Below, piece after piece: positions 15,212 to 23,517 of a stretch of DNA of 36,278 nucleotides; positions within the stretch are counted from its first letter, which is position 1; every line of letters begins with the position of its first letter. The translations under genes and the position numbers were made by a program. This stretch comes from Acidimicrobiaceae bacterium. GTDB lineage: Bacteria; Actinomycetota; Acidimicrobiia; Acidimicrobiales; Aldehydirespiratoraceae. The notes under the pieces were generated by a model, which ran no database searches, was not told where the DNA came from, and worked only from the letters and a program-made list of their open reading frames with translations. The DNA lies in the NCBI GenBank assembly GCA_028819005.1, contig JAPPMP010000043.1, forward strand, positions 20,337-56,614. The letters run 5' to 3'.

Positions 15212-16023
15212 CAACCCTGATCGATTCCAGCAACGGTGTGCGTGTCGCGCTGCACGACCTCGGCGGCAGCGGCCCGCAGTTGCTGATCCTGCACGCAACC
15301 GGTTTCCACGGTCGTTGCTACCGCGCCGTCGCCGACCACCTCAGTGACCGCTTCCATGTCTGGGCCCCGGACCTGCGGGGACACGGCGACTCGATCACGC
15401 CCGCCGACACGGACCTCGGCTGGGGTTCGATGGCCGACGATGTGTTGGCAGTCAGCGAGCATCTCGGTGTTGATTCCTGGGCCGTAGCGGGGCACTCGAT
15501 GGGTGGTGCTGTGGCCGCGAAAACTGCCTGCCTTCATCCGCATCTGATCGCTGCCGCATGGGTGTTCGAGCCGGCGATCTTTCCTGTGAACGCGGAGCGC
15601 CGCGGCAACGACCTCGCCCAGTCCGCACGTTTTCGCCGACACCATTTCGAATCATTCGACGAGGCCATCGAGCGATATGCGAACGCGGCGCCTTTTGCGA
15701 AGGTCAGTCGCGATGTGATCGGCGACTATGTGTATCACGGGTTCGTTGAGACCGACACGGGCATCACGCTCAAGACCTCCGGGGAAACCGAGGCTCGGGT
15801 CTTCGAAGGCGCCGATCTTGAACTGTTCGAGCAGATCCGCTCAGTCTCCGTGCCGTTCACCATCGCCAACTCGCTCGACGGTTCGCCGCCCTCGCAGATC
15901 GCCGAGCTGGTGGCTGATCAGTTGCCGAACACCCGCCAGTTGCTCTGGCCCGACAACACCCATTTCGGCCCGTTCGAAGACCCCGCGCGTGCCGCCGCGG
16001 AAATCCTTGAAGCTGTGGGCTGA
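15208..16023 (+). CDS. alpha/beta hydrolase
   Basis: 271 aa, cytoplasmic alpha/beta hydrolase. The nucleophile is S97 in AGHSMGG; the oxyanion region is LHATGFHGR (about 29-37); DLRGHGDS (55-62) is typical; the base is probably H252 (NTHFGPFEDP) and the acid D in the NSLDGSPP stretch. GTG 15208 overlaps the AhpD-like stop, so the two are co-translated. The substrate is unknown; the neighbouring cupin and SDR would fit breakdown of an aromatic or cyclic ketone, which is inference. The gene converges with the dienelactone hydrolase-like gene, separated by 38 bp of repeat. Confidence 0.88.
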   Translation: MTTLIDSSNGVRVALHDLGGSGPQLLILHATGFHGRCYRAVADHLSDRFHVWAPDLRGHGDSITPADTDLGWGSMADDVLAVSEHLGVDSWAVAGHSMGGAVAAKTACLHPHLIAAAWVFEPAIFPVNAERRGNDLAQSARFRRHHFESFDEAIERYANAAPFAKVSRDVIGDYVYHGFVETDTGITLKTSGETEARVFEGADLELFEQIRSVSVPFTIANSLDGSPPSQIAELVADQLPNTRQLLWPDNTHFGPFEDPARAAAEILEAVG

Positions 16024-16031
16024 TCAGGTCT

Positions 16032-16064
16032 TTGTCTTCAAGTTTTGTCTTCAGGTTGTCTTCA
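16032..16064. repeat. three TTGTCTTCA units overlapping the hydrolase stop codon
   Basis: TTGTCTTCA at 16032-16040, 16045-16053 and 16056-16064 (periods 13 and 11). On the minus strand this is TGAAGACAA three times; the first TGA is the stop codon of the minus-strand hydrolase. The array fills the gap between two convergent genes. Confidence 0.85.
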
Positions 16065-17021
16065 GAGAAGTTGCCGGTGGAATTCGAGCATGTCTGCGGT
16101 GAACAGTTCCGGTTGACCCTCAAGGCTGCCGATAGTTGCTCCCTGAGTTCCAAAACCTTGTTTCAGCGCGTGCACGAACAGGTCGTAGTCCACCAGCGAC
16201 GGATCGGCCATCCCGGTTCGCGGGTCGAACATCGCTCCGTCGTCGTCCAGCATCACGGTGGGCGCGCTCCGGGCCACCCGTGCCTCGCTGATGACGTTGG
16301 GCGCCTCGGCTCGGTCGAAGCTGTGGTGGGCTCCTGGGACGACCCGGACTTCGGCATCGGCTCCACCCATGCGCATGGCGTTGATCTGTCCTTGAACCTC
16401 CTGGACCGAACACCATTCATCCTGGTCGCCGACAATCGCCCGCACTCTGGTCGCGCCGACGGACGGTTCACGGAACTGATGGCCGCACCACGGGTATACG
16501 GCATAGACCGCCGCGAAACGAGCGTCAGCTGAGCCGACCGCATCCGCGAACTGTCGACAAGCCGCGATCATCACCGCTGCGCCTCCTCTGCTGTGCCCCT
16601 GCGCGGCGATTCGAGTCGGGTCGACTTCTGGTCGCCGCCGCAGCGCATCGAGCGCGGCCACCACGTCGAAAGCGCTGGCGGCGAAGCTGAACTGAGTCTG
16701 GTTGGCGACGGTCGACAGGACTGTCCGCGCGCCGAACGGGTCGAGCACCAACACCGCGAAACCTTCGTTGAGAAGGGTCGCAGCATGGGTTTCGATGTTC
16801 TCGCCTACTCCGAGACTGCCCGGCGCGAGGATCACCGCGGGCAGCGGTCCTCGAGCAGGCGGCAAGAAGAGCTTGGCATCGACGTCGATCTGCTCGCAGG
16901 CTTCGGGCGTTTTGATCGCCTGGAAATAGTTTGTCGGATTCGCGGACCTGATGAGCAGGTTCTCACCGGGTCGCCCTGCGTACAGGACGTCACGGTCCCG
17001 ATATCGGTCAGCCTCGGTCAT
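16062..17021 (-). CDS. dienelactone hydrolase-like alpha/beta hydrolase
   Basis: 319 aa. The nucleophile is S144 (AQGHSRGGAA); the acid is Asp in VGDQDEW and the base His in PGAHHSFD, the order found in dienelactone hydrolase and acetyl-xylan-esterase-like enzymes. LPAVILAPGSLGVGENIE (about 60-77) forms the oxyanion region. There is no signal peptide. ATG 17021 has GGGAGG six bases upstream; an open extension to 17057 has no such site. It lies 48 bp after the SDR gene on the same strand and is probably co-transcribed with it. Substrate unknown. Confidence 0.87.
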   Translation of the reverse strand: MTEADRYRDRDVLYAGRPGENLLIRSANPTNYFQAIKTPEACEQIDVDAKLFLPPARGPLPAVILAPGSLGVGENIETHAATLLNEGFAVLVLDPFGARTVLSTVANQTQFSFAASAFDVVAALDALRRRPEVDPTRIAAQGHSRGGAAVMIAACRQFADAVGSADARFAAVYAVYPWCGHQFREPSVGATRVRAIVGDQDEWCSVQEVQGQINAMRMGGADAEVRVVPGAHHSFDRAEAPNVISEARVARSAPTVMLDDDGAMFDPRTGMADPSLVDYDLFVHALKQGFGTQGATIGSLEGQPELFTADMLEFHRQLL

Positions 17022-17069
17022 CTTCGGCCTCCCGTGGATCCGGCACCCGCGATGCACCGCGGTGTTCGT

Positions 17070-17876
17070 CTACATAGCGAAGGTGCCGTCATCGCGGACT
17101 TTCCAGGCGGCGGCAGCGATCGTGCCGCCGTCTACGGGGATTGATGTTCCGGTCACGAAACTCGCCATGTCCGACGCAAGAAAAACCACGACCGCGGCGT
17201 TCTCCTCGGTCGATCCCATGCGCCGCAGGGGGGTGGGTTCCATGCCGTCGATCTTGGCGCTGCTCGCTTCGGACAGGCTCCGGTCTCCTGGGGTCGGGGT
17301 CATGTCCGGGGCGATGCAGTTGACCCGGATTCCCCGGCCCCCCAACTCGAGGGCCAGAGACTGGGTGAACTGCTCGACCGCCGCCTTCATGGCCGCGTAG
17401 ACCGCGAAACCGGGAGCTGCGTGATATGCCTCCACTGAGGTGACGTTGATGATCGAAGCGCCGTCGTTCATGCGACCTGTGCCGTAACGCACACAGTTGC
17501 TGACGGTCGAGAAATTCTCCGCTATCAGAACGCTCTCACCTTTGGGGGAAACCCCCGAGTACAGCGAGTGGAAGCCTCCCCCAGCGTTGTTGACCAGCAC
17601 GTCGATCGCTCCCAGTTCTGTGACGACATCGCCCAGCCACTGGTCGACTCCGGATGCGTCACGCACGTCGAGTTCGGTGGCGTGACAGCGTCTGCCTGCC
17701 TCTTCGATCGCCGCCTTGACCGGCGGCAGCCTGTCGCCGTGCATGTCGCAGACGGCAACGTCGGCGCCGAACCGTGCCAGCGCCAGCGCCGTGGCTTCCC
17801 CGATGCCCTGCCCGGCACCGGTCACCACCGCCACTCGATCAGTCAACAGAATGCTCTGTGGAGTAACAGCCATCAT
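17070..17876 (-). CDS. SDR family NAD(P)-dependent oxidoreductase
   Basis: 268 aa, classical short-chain dehydrogenase. The cofactor loop is TGAGQGIG (19-26), with NNAG at 96-99 and the catalytic set S147, Y160 and K164 (YAAMK). An acidic residue (D44) after the second strand suggests NAD preference. ATG 17876 follows GGAGG at 8 nt; a second ATG is adjacent. First gene of a two-gene operon with the hydrolase downstream. Its promoter should lie in the 66-bp tandem repeat (17886-18052), which carries an inverted repeat that could be an operator. Confidence 0.92.
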   Translation of the reverse strand: MMAVTPQSILLTDRVAVVTGAGQGIGEATALALARFGADVAVCDMHGDRLPPVKAAIEEAGRRCHATELDVRDASGVDQWLGDVVTELGAIDVLVNNAGGGFHSLYSGVSPKGESVLIAENFSTVSNCVRYGTGRMNDGASIINVTSVEAYHAAPGFAVYAAMKAAVEQFTQSLALELGGRGIRVNCIAPDMTPTPGDRSLSEASSAKIDGMEPTPLRRMGSTEENAAVVVFLASDMASFVTGTSIPVDGGTIAAAAWKVRDDGTFAM

Positions 17877-17885
17877 CGATCACAC

Positions 17886-18052
17886 CTCCTGTGGGGGCAC
17901 ACAAACCGGCACCATCCAACACGGTAGTGTTAGCCGCTGCAACGTCACCGACTCCTGTGGGCGCACACAAACCGGCACATCCAACACGGTAGTGTTAGCC
18001 GCTGCAACGTCACCGACTCCTGTGGGCGCACACAAACCGGCACATCCAACAC
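17886..18052. repeat. 66-bp tandem repeat, 2.5 copies, each full unit with a palindrome
   Basis: Units at 17886-17951 and 17952-18016, and a partial at 18017-18052, all starting CTCCTGTGGG(G/C)GCACACAAA. Each full unit contains AACAC-GGTA-GTGTT, a 5-bp inverted repeat, so the palindrome occurs twice at 65-66-bp spacing; the partial third copy stops just before it. The array lies between the SDR gene (minus) and the thiolase pseudogene (plus), where their promoters would be expected. Confidence 0.93.
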
Positions 18053-18124
18053 CGGTCACGGCACAATCGCCAATCCCTGCACTTGTTCGATGTGGGACCG
18101 CCTGTGAGGCCCGGTACGAGTTGC

Positions 18125-18555
18125 GTGATCGAACACGACCCGCGTGCGCCGGTGATCATCGGCGTGGGACAGGTTGCTCGCTACCCCGTCGGCAACGAGA
18201 TCCGCAACGCTGCGGACTCGGCGACGTTGACGGCGGAAGCTGTTGAGCTAGCGCTGGCCGACTGCGGTTCCGGCGACTGGCGCGCAAGAGTCGACACGAT
18301 GGCGGGGTGGGCGGGTTGTGGCGCTACCGCGACCCGGCCGCTCTGGCCGCGAGCGAGTGCGGTATCGAGCCGAGCCGAACGGCTCATTCCAGCTTCGGCG
18401 GGCAGATGCCGATCCACCTGTTCGGCGCTCTGAGCGACCGCATCAATTCTGGTGAGATCGACACAGCCGTTCTGACCTGTGGGGAGAACAACCTGTCGAG
18501 GCGGGCGCAAAGGAAACTGCTGCGCGCGCCGTTCCCTGCAAATCTGCGCGTTTAG
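18125..18555 (+). pseudogene. thiolase (acetyl-CoA acetyltransferase-like), frameshifted and truncated
   Basis: GTG 18125 opens a frame with the N-terminal thiolase signature RAPVIIGVGQVARYP, continuing through LTAEAVELALADCG to VDTMAG near 18300. There the frame changes by -1 and the next part reads LWRYRDPAALAASECGI, HSSFGGQMPIHLFGALSDRI and AVLTCGENN, all thiolase-like, to a stop at 18555. The catalytic domains that should follow (several hundred residues more in a full enzyme) are absent, replaced at once by an inverted repeat. The gene therefore has both a frameshift and a 3' deletion and is not functional. Confidence 0.82.
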
Positions 18556-18595
18556 CCACACACCATGTAGCTGAACGCGCAGATTTCAGAAATCT
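18540..18595. terminator. large inverted repeat between convergent genes
   Basis: AAATCTGCGCGTT (18540-18552) and AACGCGCAGATTT (18574-18586) form a perfect 13-bp stem with a 21-nt loop; AGATTT and AAATCT (18581-18595) add a second, overlapping small stem. It overlaps the end of the broken thiolase and lies just past the selenoprotein stop, so it may terminate transcription from both sides. It may also mark the deletion junction that removed the rest of the thiolase. Confidence 0.6.
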
Positions 18596-18598
18596 GGA

Positions 18599-19621
18599 CT
18601 ACCGGCGGCGGGGAATGCCGTGGTAGGGGTGGCCTGCGCTCTTCCATTCGGCGTACAACTCGAAGAACTGATCGCCGAAGGGGTCCATGCCCTGCAACGG
18701 CATTGCGGCCCGCCGCACCGTGAAGTCCATGGGAGCGAGCTCGACAGCAGACGCGAACCAATCAGCCGCTGACGGTTGACCGATCCGGCGAAGATGAACG
18801 GCAATCCGAAACGCCAGGCGCGCGTCTATCTCGTCGGAGTCGAGGTCGCGTATCTCGGTGTCCGCGTCAGACGGGAGCGTTCCCGACTGCACCCATCTGC
18901 GGACTTGATCCATGTGCTCATCGGGACGCACACCGGTGATATCGACGAACATGTCGGTGCCAACCTCGGCTGAGTTGGGGCGGGCGATGGCGCCGTTCTC
19001 ATCGATCCAGACCACGGTGGGCACGTTGCTGATCGCATACAACTCGGCGAGAACATGGTCTCGGTCGAGCAGCACCGGAAACGAGACGCCCTCGGTGAAG
19101 GGTCGGACGTCGTCGGCTGTTTCGTCGAGGGCCACCGCTATCACCATGAATCCGTCGTCTGCCAACTCATCGTTGAGTGCCTGCCACCCGGGCAGGTCAT
19201 AGCGGCAGCCTCACCAACTTGCGAACGCAACAAGTAATCGTTTGCGACCCGCGAACTGCTCCAGCGAGTGATCCTCGCCGTTCAGGTCAGGCAGAACGAA
19301 GTCCGGGGCGCGACGCCCTTTGAGCGCATCGCTGCGGACCGAGGTGGGCACGCTGAGCGCTACGAGATCGGTGTCCTCGGCGAGCATCGAATCGACTCCC
19401 ACAGCCGCCGCGGCGGCGCAGAGGTCAACAGCGTCACCGTGAAGCAGCAACTCTCGATCACGCACCGGAACACACTCGTCGTCTCGGCACAATCCCTGGG
19501 GCTTCAGCTCCCAGCCGAGCACGTCGGGCAGAACGGACCTGTCGACCAGGACCAGGTCATCGACACATTGTCCGGTCACCTCGATCGTCTCGTGCGGCAT
19601 GAGCACAGTTACCGTCGACAT
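18599..19621 (-). CDS. thioredoxin-fold selenoprotein (TlpA/redoxin-like) with in-frame UGA
   Basis: 340 residues if the single in-frame TGA (19213-19211) is read as selenocysteine at position 137. The sequence before it is APDFVLPDL then LLVAFASW; the sequence after it is GCRYDLPGW then FMVIAVALDE. In TlpA/AhpC-type proteins the catalytic Cys follows exactly this FASW strand, so the TGA sits at the active site (U137-G-C139). Further on, SNVPTVVWIDENG holds the cis-Pro. An N-terminal domain of about 100 aa with C45 and C50 precedes the redoxin fold; the C-terminal 80 aa are helical. There is no signal peptide, so it is cytoplasmic. A SECIS-like hairpin follows the TGA. The alternative is a Cys-to-stop mutation making a pseudogene. 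Confidence 0.85.
19180..19213 (-). promoter_or_regulatory. bacterial SECIS-like hairpin after the UGA
   Basis: In the sense strand, 14 nt after TGA comes CCTGCC (19196-19191), loop CGGGT (19190-19186), then GGCAGG (19185-19180): a 6-bp perfect GC-rich stem with a 5-nt loop containing GGGU. The loop starts about 20 nt past the UGA, within the range known for bacterial SECIS elements, where SelB binds a loop with G and U. It lies inside the coding sequence, as expected in bacteria. Confidence 0.7.
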
Positions 19622-19888
19622 TGATTCCCCCAGCGACTGATTGGTTAGCCCAAGGCTAGTGGTGTGTCGCGAGTTTGTTCGCGTGCTTCAGGTTCAGGGT
19701 TTAGCCGGCTGAGCGTTCGACACCCGAAGCGGTCAGGGTAGCCGAGGGCTATGCCGCAGGTCCTGCGTCACTCCAGCCGGCCAAAGCTGCGGCGCCCAGC
19801 GGGTATCACCTGCCGCTGAGCGCCCCGTCAACTCGTTCAGGCAACCGTTTCTGGTGTTCTGGCGGCGTGGAAAGGTTTTGGGAGCGGT

Positions 19889-20638
19889 TCAGGCGACGTC
19901 GAGCGAACGCAGGCGCAGCGTCGACAGCACAAACGCAGCGAGGATCACCAGAACCGGTACAACGATGGCGGTCATCAGGGAGAGGTCGCCCAGATACAGG
20001 TCGACGCCGGTCTGATCGGCGATGATCGACCGCGTATAACCCCGGATTGCGAGCTTCTCGCCCACACCGCTGATGCCCGCCACCAGGCCCTCCCATATGA
20101 GGATGTAACCGATGCCCCAGACAACGGAGTTCTTCGTCAGCAGGCCGAGCAGCATGAACACCGCGGAGTAGGCGAGGTTGCCGACCACGCAGGCCAGAAC
20201 CGTGGCCCAGACCAGCTCAGAACCAACGTCGGCAATCAACGCTGCGACAGTCAGGGGCACCAGGGTCACCGGCAAGCTGACACTCACCGTTGCCAACCAC
20301 GCACCGACGACGATCGGCCAGCGGTCCATGGGACGCAACCACAGATACACGAGCGTGCCGTCCTCTTTGAGGTCGCCGAATGCTGCTGAGGCGAACACCA
20401 GAGCGACGATCGGAACCACAATCGTGAAGCCCAGGTTGGACATTACCTCGATACCGACCTCAAGGGCCTCTTCGGTCGACTCGTCTTCGCCCACCGCGCG
20501 TGAAACCAGTGCCACGACCAGCGAAACGACGATCCCAACGACGAGGAGTGCGGCGATTCTCCCCCTCGTGACCAGCTGACGAACAAGCAGCCGATGGGCG
20601 ATCACGATGGCGCGCAAACCAGAGACGGATCCGCTCAT
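19889..20638 (-). CDS. ABC-2 type transporter permease
   Basis: 249 aa, about six membrane segments (around 27-49, 70-90, 105-135, 142-168, 172-192 and 220-242). The motif KEDGTLVYLWLRPMDRWP after the second segment is typical of ABC-2 permeases. Last gene of a four-gene operon; its ATG overlaps the stop of the ATPase upstream (ATGA). The ATPase/permease pair probably exports a hydrophobic compound or acts in envelope maintenance; substrate unknown. A CGCAGG-T-CCTGCG palindrome (19755-19767) lies downstream in the gap before the selenoprotein gene. Confidence 0.85.
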   Translation of the reverse strand: MSGSVSGLRAIVIAHRLLVRQLVTRGRIAALLVVGIVVSLVVALVSRAVGEDESTEEALEVGIEVMSNLGFTIVVPIVALVFASAAFGDLKEDGTLVYLWLRPMDRWPIVVGAWLATVSVSLPVTLVPLTVAALIADVGSELVWATVLACVVGNLAYSAVFMLLGLLTKNSVVWGIGYILIWEGLVAGISGVGEKLAIRGYTRSIIADQTGVDLYLGDLSLMTAIVVPVLVILAAFVLSTLRLRSLDVA

Positions 20639-21633
20639 CGCCGCTCCACCAGATACCTGAAGACGGATTCGAGGTCGTCGTCGGTGGGGACCACCTCACG
20701 GAGCCGAATACCCAATTCGGACGAGATCGGGGCGATACTGCGGCCGAAGCGATCGACGTTGAGCGTGTCGATCAGCAGGGTGTTCTCCCTCACCGCGGCT
20801 CCGTCGGCCACACCGCGTCCGATGAGCGCTGAGGCCAGCTTCCGTGCATCATCGGACTGCACCCTGATGCGGTGGGGACGGTCGTCCATCAGCTCCCGCA
20901 GGCGCCGATAATCGCCTGACGCAACCAGTCGCCCCTGCGCTACCACCAGCACGTTGGAACCGATCCGCGCGACCTCGTCAAGCACATGGCTCGAGACCAG
21001 CAGGCACTTGCCGCCGTCGCCGAGATCATGGAACAGGCTGATCATGCGGTTGCGTTGAACCGGGTCTAGGCCGGTGAGCGGTTCGTCGAGGATCAGCAGG
21101 TCGGGGTCGTTGACCAGCGCAGCGGCCAGTTTGACCCGCTGTCTCATCCCTTTGGAGTAGGCGCCGACCCTCTTGGGGTCTTCGGGATCCAGATCCACAT
21201 ACGCCAAACTCTGGCGCGCCCGGCCCGACGGGTCGGCAACTCCGTGAGTCCTGCCGGCCAACTCGACGAACTCATAGGCGGTGAACCGATCCAGCAGGGC
21301 GTCCTGCTGGGGTGCGAGTCCGATGCGGCCACGGACTTCGCGATGCTCGCGGGCTTTCTCGCCGAGCACCCGAACGGCGCCCCGCGACGGAGCAGTGAGG
21401 CCACAGAGCATGCGAAACAGCGTTGATTTGCCTGCTCCGTTCGGTCCCAGCAGGGCGGTCACGCCAGGCCCGACAGTGAAACTGACGTCAGAGACCGCTA
21501 CCACATCGCCGAAAGACTTGGTGACGTTCTCGACTTCGACGATCGGCCTTGCGGAGGATTCGGACGGAGGGGGTGGCGGCGGTGGGGGGATCACCGGTTG
21601 CGGCACGGGAGATGACTCAGAACCGCTCATCAT
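20635..21633 (-). CDS. ABC transporter ATP-binding protein
   Basis: 332 aa. A proline/serine-rich N-terminal tail (PPPPPPPSESS, about 15-27) precedes the ABC domain. Walker A is LLGPNGAGKSTLF; the signature is the degenerate YSKGMRQRVKLA; Walker B is LLILDEPLTGLDP, followed by an H-loop in VSSHVLDE. The C-terminal 90 residues are a substrate-type-specific extension. It pairs with the downstream permease (ATGA overlap) and overlaps the stop of the upstream permease (ATGATGA). Confidence 0.92.
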   Translation of the reverse strand: MMSGSESSPVPQPVIPPPPPPPPSESSARPIVEVENVTKSFGDVVAVSDVSFTVGPGVTALLGPNGAGKSTLFRMLCGLTAPSRGAVRVLGEKAREHREVRGRIGLAPQQDALLDRFTAYEFVELAGRTHGVADPSGRARQSLAYVDLDPEDPKRVGAYSKGMRQRVKLAAALVNDPDLLILDEPLTGLDPVQRNRMISLFHDLGDGGKCLLVSSHVLDEVARIGSNVLVVAQGRLVASGDYRRLRELMDDRPHRIRVQSDDARKLASALIGRGVADGAAVRENTLLIDTLNVDRFGRSIAPISSELGIRLREVVPTDDDLESVFRYLVERR

Positions 21634-22532
21634 GTCGCCTCGAGCTTCCGGTACTTGTAGCCAACAATGCCGGCGCCCGCAGCGAACCAGGCTGCGGTGC
21701 CCAAAAACACGACTCCGGTGTCGATATCCGACAGCTCAGACACTGATCCGCCTTGCTCGGGGGACTCGCCGAGTATTCGCGTCGCCGTCTCACCCGCCGT
21801 GCCCATGGGGTCGAGGAGGGCGTAGGTGTTAGAGAAGTCTGCGGCGTCCACAAGAATGCTGCTGACGATCGCCCCGCCGAAGATCACCAGAATCACTGCG
21901 ACGCTCGCGAAAGCCCGGCGATCAGTCACGCTGGAGCCGGCCATCGAAACGGCTGCCAGAACCGCCGAGATAACCAGGCCGGCCGCGGTCAGCCGGAAGA
22001 ACACCTTGAACCATTCCACCACGCCGTCGGGACCGTCGCCGACCACGGTGTAGCCCACAAGAGCAAGCAGGACCGGACCGAGTGCGATGATCATCATCAC
22101 CGCGAGCACAGCCAGAGCTTTGGCAGCCACATAGGTGGGCCGGGTCAACGGCGTCGACAGGTACAGCGAGAACATGCCGTCGCGGCGGTCGCGGACCAGG
22201 GCCTCCGGTGCCACCATCGCTGCATAGATCATGATCGGAGCCACCGAGAAGCCGAACAGGTCCGAATAGTTGACAAGCGAATCATCGCCGAGGTCGCGGA
22301 ACAACAGGGCGACGCCGAGGAACACGACCGCGGGCAGGGCGGCGATCACCACCACGATCACAGGAAAGACCTTGTGGCGAGCCGGGCGTCCCAGACCCAG
22401 AATGCTGCGAATCGTCTGCCACACCAGGGAGCGGACCGCACCGACGACACCGGATCGGGCCCCCTCGTATCTGCGGTAGCCCCGGTCATGGATCTCGGCT
22501 CCATCCGCGCTTGATTTCGCGTTGCCGCTCAT
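21630..22532 (-). CDS. ABC-2 type transporter permease
   Basis: 300 aa with about six membrane segments. The motif RRDGMFSLYLSTPLTRPTYV (about 114-133) is the conserved cytoplasmic stretch of ABC-2 permeases. A cytoplasmic N-terminal tail (DRGYRRYEGAR) precedes the first segment. It is sandwiched by overlaps between two ATPase genes in the same operon, so two ATPase/permease pairs are co-expressed and may even form a heteromeric exporter. Confidence 0.86.
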   Translation of the reverse strand: MSGNAKSSADGAEIHDRGYRRYEGARSGVVGAVRSLVWQTIRSILGLGRPARHKVFPVIVVVIAALPAVVFLGVALLFRDLGDDSLVNYSDLFGFSVAPIMIYAAMVAPEALVRDRRDGMFSLYLSTPLTRPTYVAAKALAVLAVMMIIALGPVLLALVGYTVVGDGPDGVVEWFKVFFRLTAAGLVISAVLAAVSMAGSSVTDRRAFASVAVILVIFGGAIVSSILVDAADFSNTYALLDPMGTAGETATRILGESPEQGGSVSELSDIDTGVVFLGTAAWFAAGAGIVGYKYRKLEAT

Positions 22533-23458
22533 GGCGTTCCCACCGCGAAAAGGTCTTCGAGACGGCGCCGGCGCCGCTCGATCCGGATGACCCGGGCGTT
22601 GGCATCGGCGACTGCATCACGCACCAAGTCCGCGACCAGATCGGCGTCAGGCCCGATCACCTCAATGCGAGACCCGACTTCGCCACGACGGACCTCAAGG
22701 CGGGACTCTGACAACCGGCTCACGACATCGTCGAATGCTTGAGCCTGATCAGCAGTCTCCGCGAGTTCCACCACCACGCCCTGCTCATCTCCGACGAGAT
22801 CGTCGAGCCGTCCCTGGGCGACGAGTCGGCCGGCGTCGAGCGCAACAATGTGGTCACAGATCCGCTCGACTTCTTCGAGCAGATGCGATGAGAGCACCAC
22901 ATCGATGCCGTATTCACGGCTGACCTGGCGGATCAGCGACAGCATCTCATCACGCTGGACGGGGTCTAGGCCGTCGGTCGGCTCATCCAGAAGCAGCAGA
23001 GCGGGATCCGAGGCAATGGCCTGCGCGAGCTTCACCCGCTGACGTTGACCGGTGGACATCGTCCCCAGCGCTCTCGCACGCTCCTCTCCGAGTCCGACCA
23101 GCCACAGCGCGTCGCTTGCACGGCCTCTGGCTTCGTTTCGGGGCATGCCCCGCACTTCGGCCATGTGCTTCACAAAGTCCGACGCGGGCATGTCCTGAGG
23201 CAGGACGTTGCGCTCGGGTCCGTAGCCGATCTGCGCACGCAGCTCTGCACCCTTGGTCCTCGGGTCGAGTCCGAGGACCCGTGTCTGCCCTGCTGTGGGC
23301 ACACGCAATCCCAGCACCAGGCTCATCAGTGTCGTCTTGCCGGCCCCGTTGGCGCCGACCAGGCCGGTAACGCCACTCTGAACATCAACGTCAAGCGAGT
23401 CGAGGGCATGCTGCGCCCCGAACTGCATCGTCAAGCCACTCGTGGTGATGATGCTCAT
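22529..23458 (-). CDS. ABC transporter ATP-binding protein
   Basis: 309 aa. Walker A VGANGAGKTTLM, signature TMSTGQRQRVKLA, Walker B ALLLLDEPTDGLDP, H-loop SSHLLEE. The C-terminal region (REVRRGEV, RRRRRLEDLF) is a usual ABC-2 ATPase tail. First gene of the four-gene exporter operon (start 23458). It is followed by its permease with an ATGA overlap. The operon begins 105 bp after the Rieske-ThDP gene on the same strand, across the 15-bp repeat array. Confidence 0.92.
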   Translation of the reverse strand: MSIITTSGLTMQFGAQHALDSLDVDVQSGVTGLVGANGAGKTTLMSLVLGLRVPTAGQTRVLGLDPRTKGAELRAQIGYGPERNVLPQDMPASDFVKHMAEVRGMPRNEARGRASDALWLVGLGEERARALGTMSTGQRQRVKLAQAIASDPALLLLDEPTDGLDPVQRDEMLSLIRQVSREYGIDVVLSSHLLEEVERICDHIVALDAGRLVAQGRLDDLVGDEQGVVVELAETADQAQAFDDVVSRLSESRLEVRRGEVGSRIEVIGPDADLVADLVRDAVADANARVIRIERRRRRLEDLFAVGTP

Positions 23459-23517
23459 TGAGACCGCACTATAACCGGTTTACGCCCCGTTGCTCGGGTC
23501 GGCGCCGTGCCTCTCGA

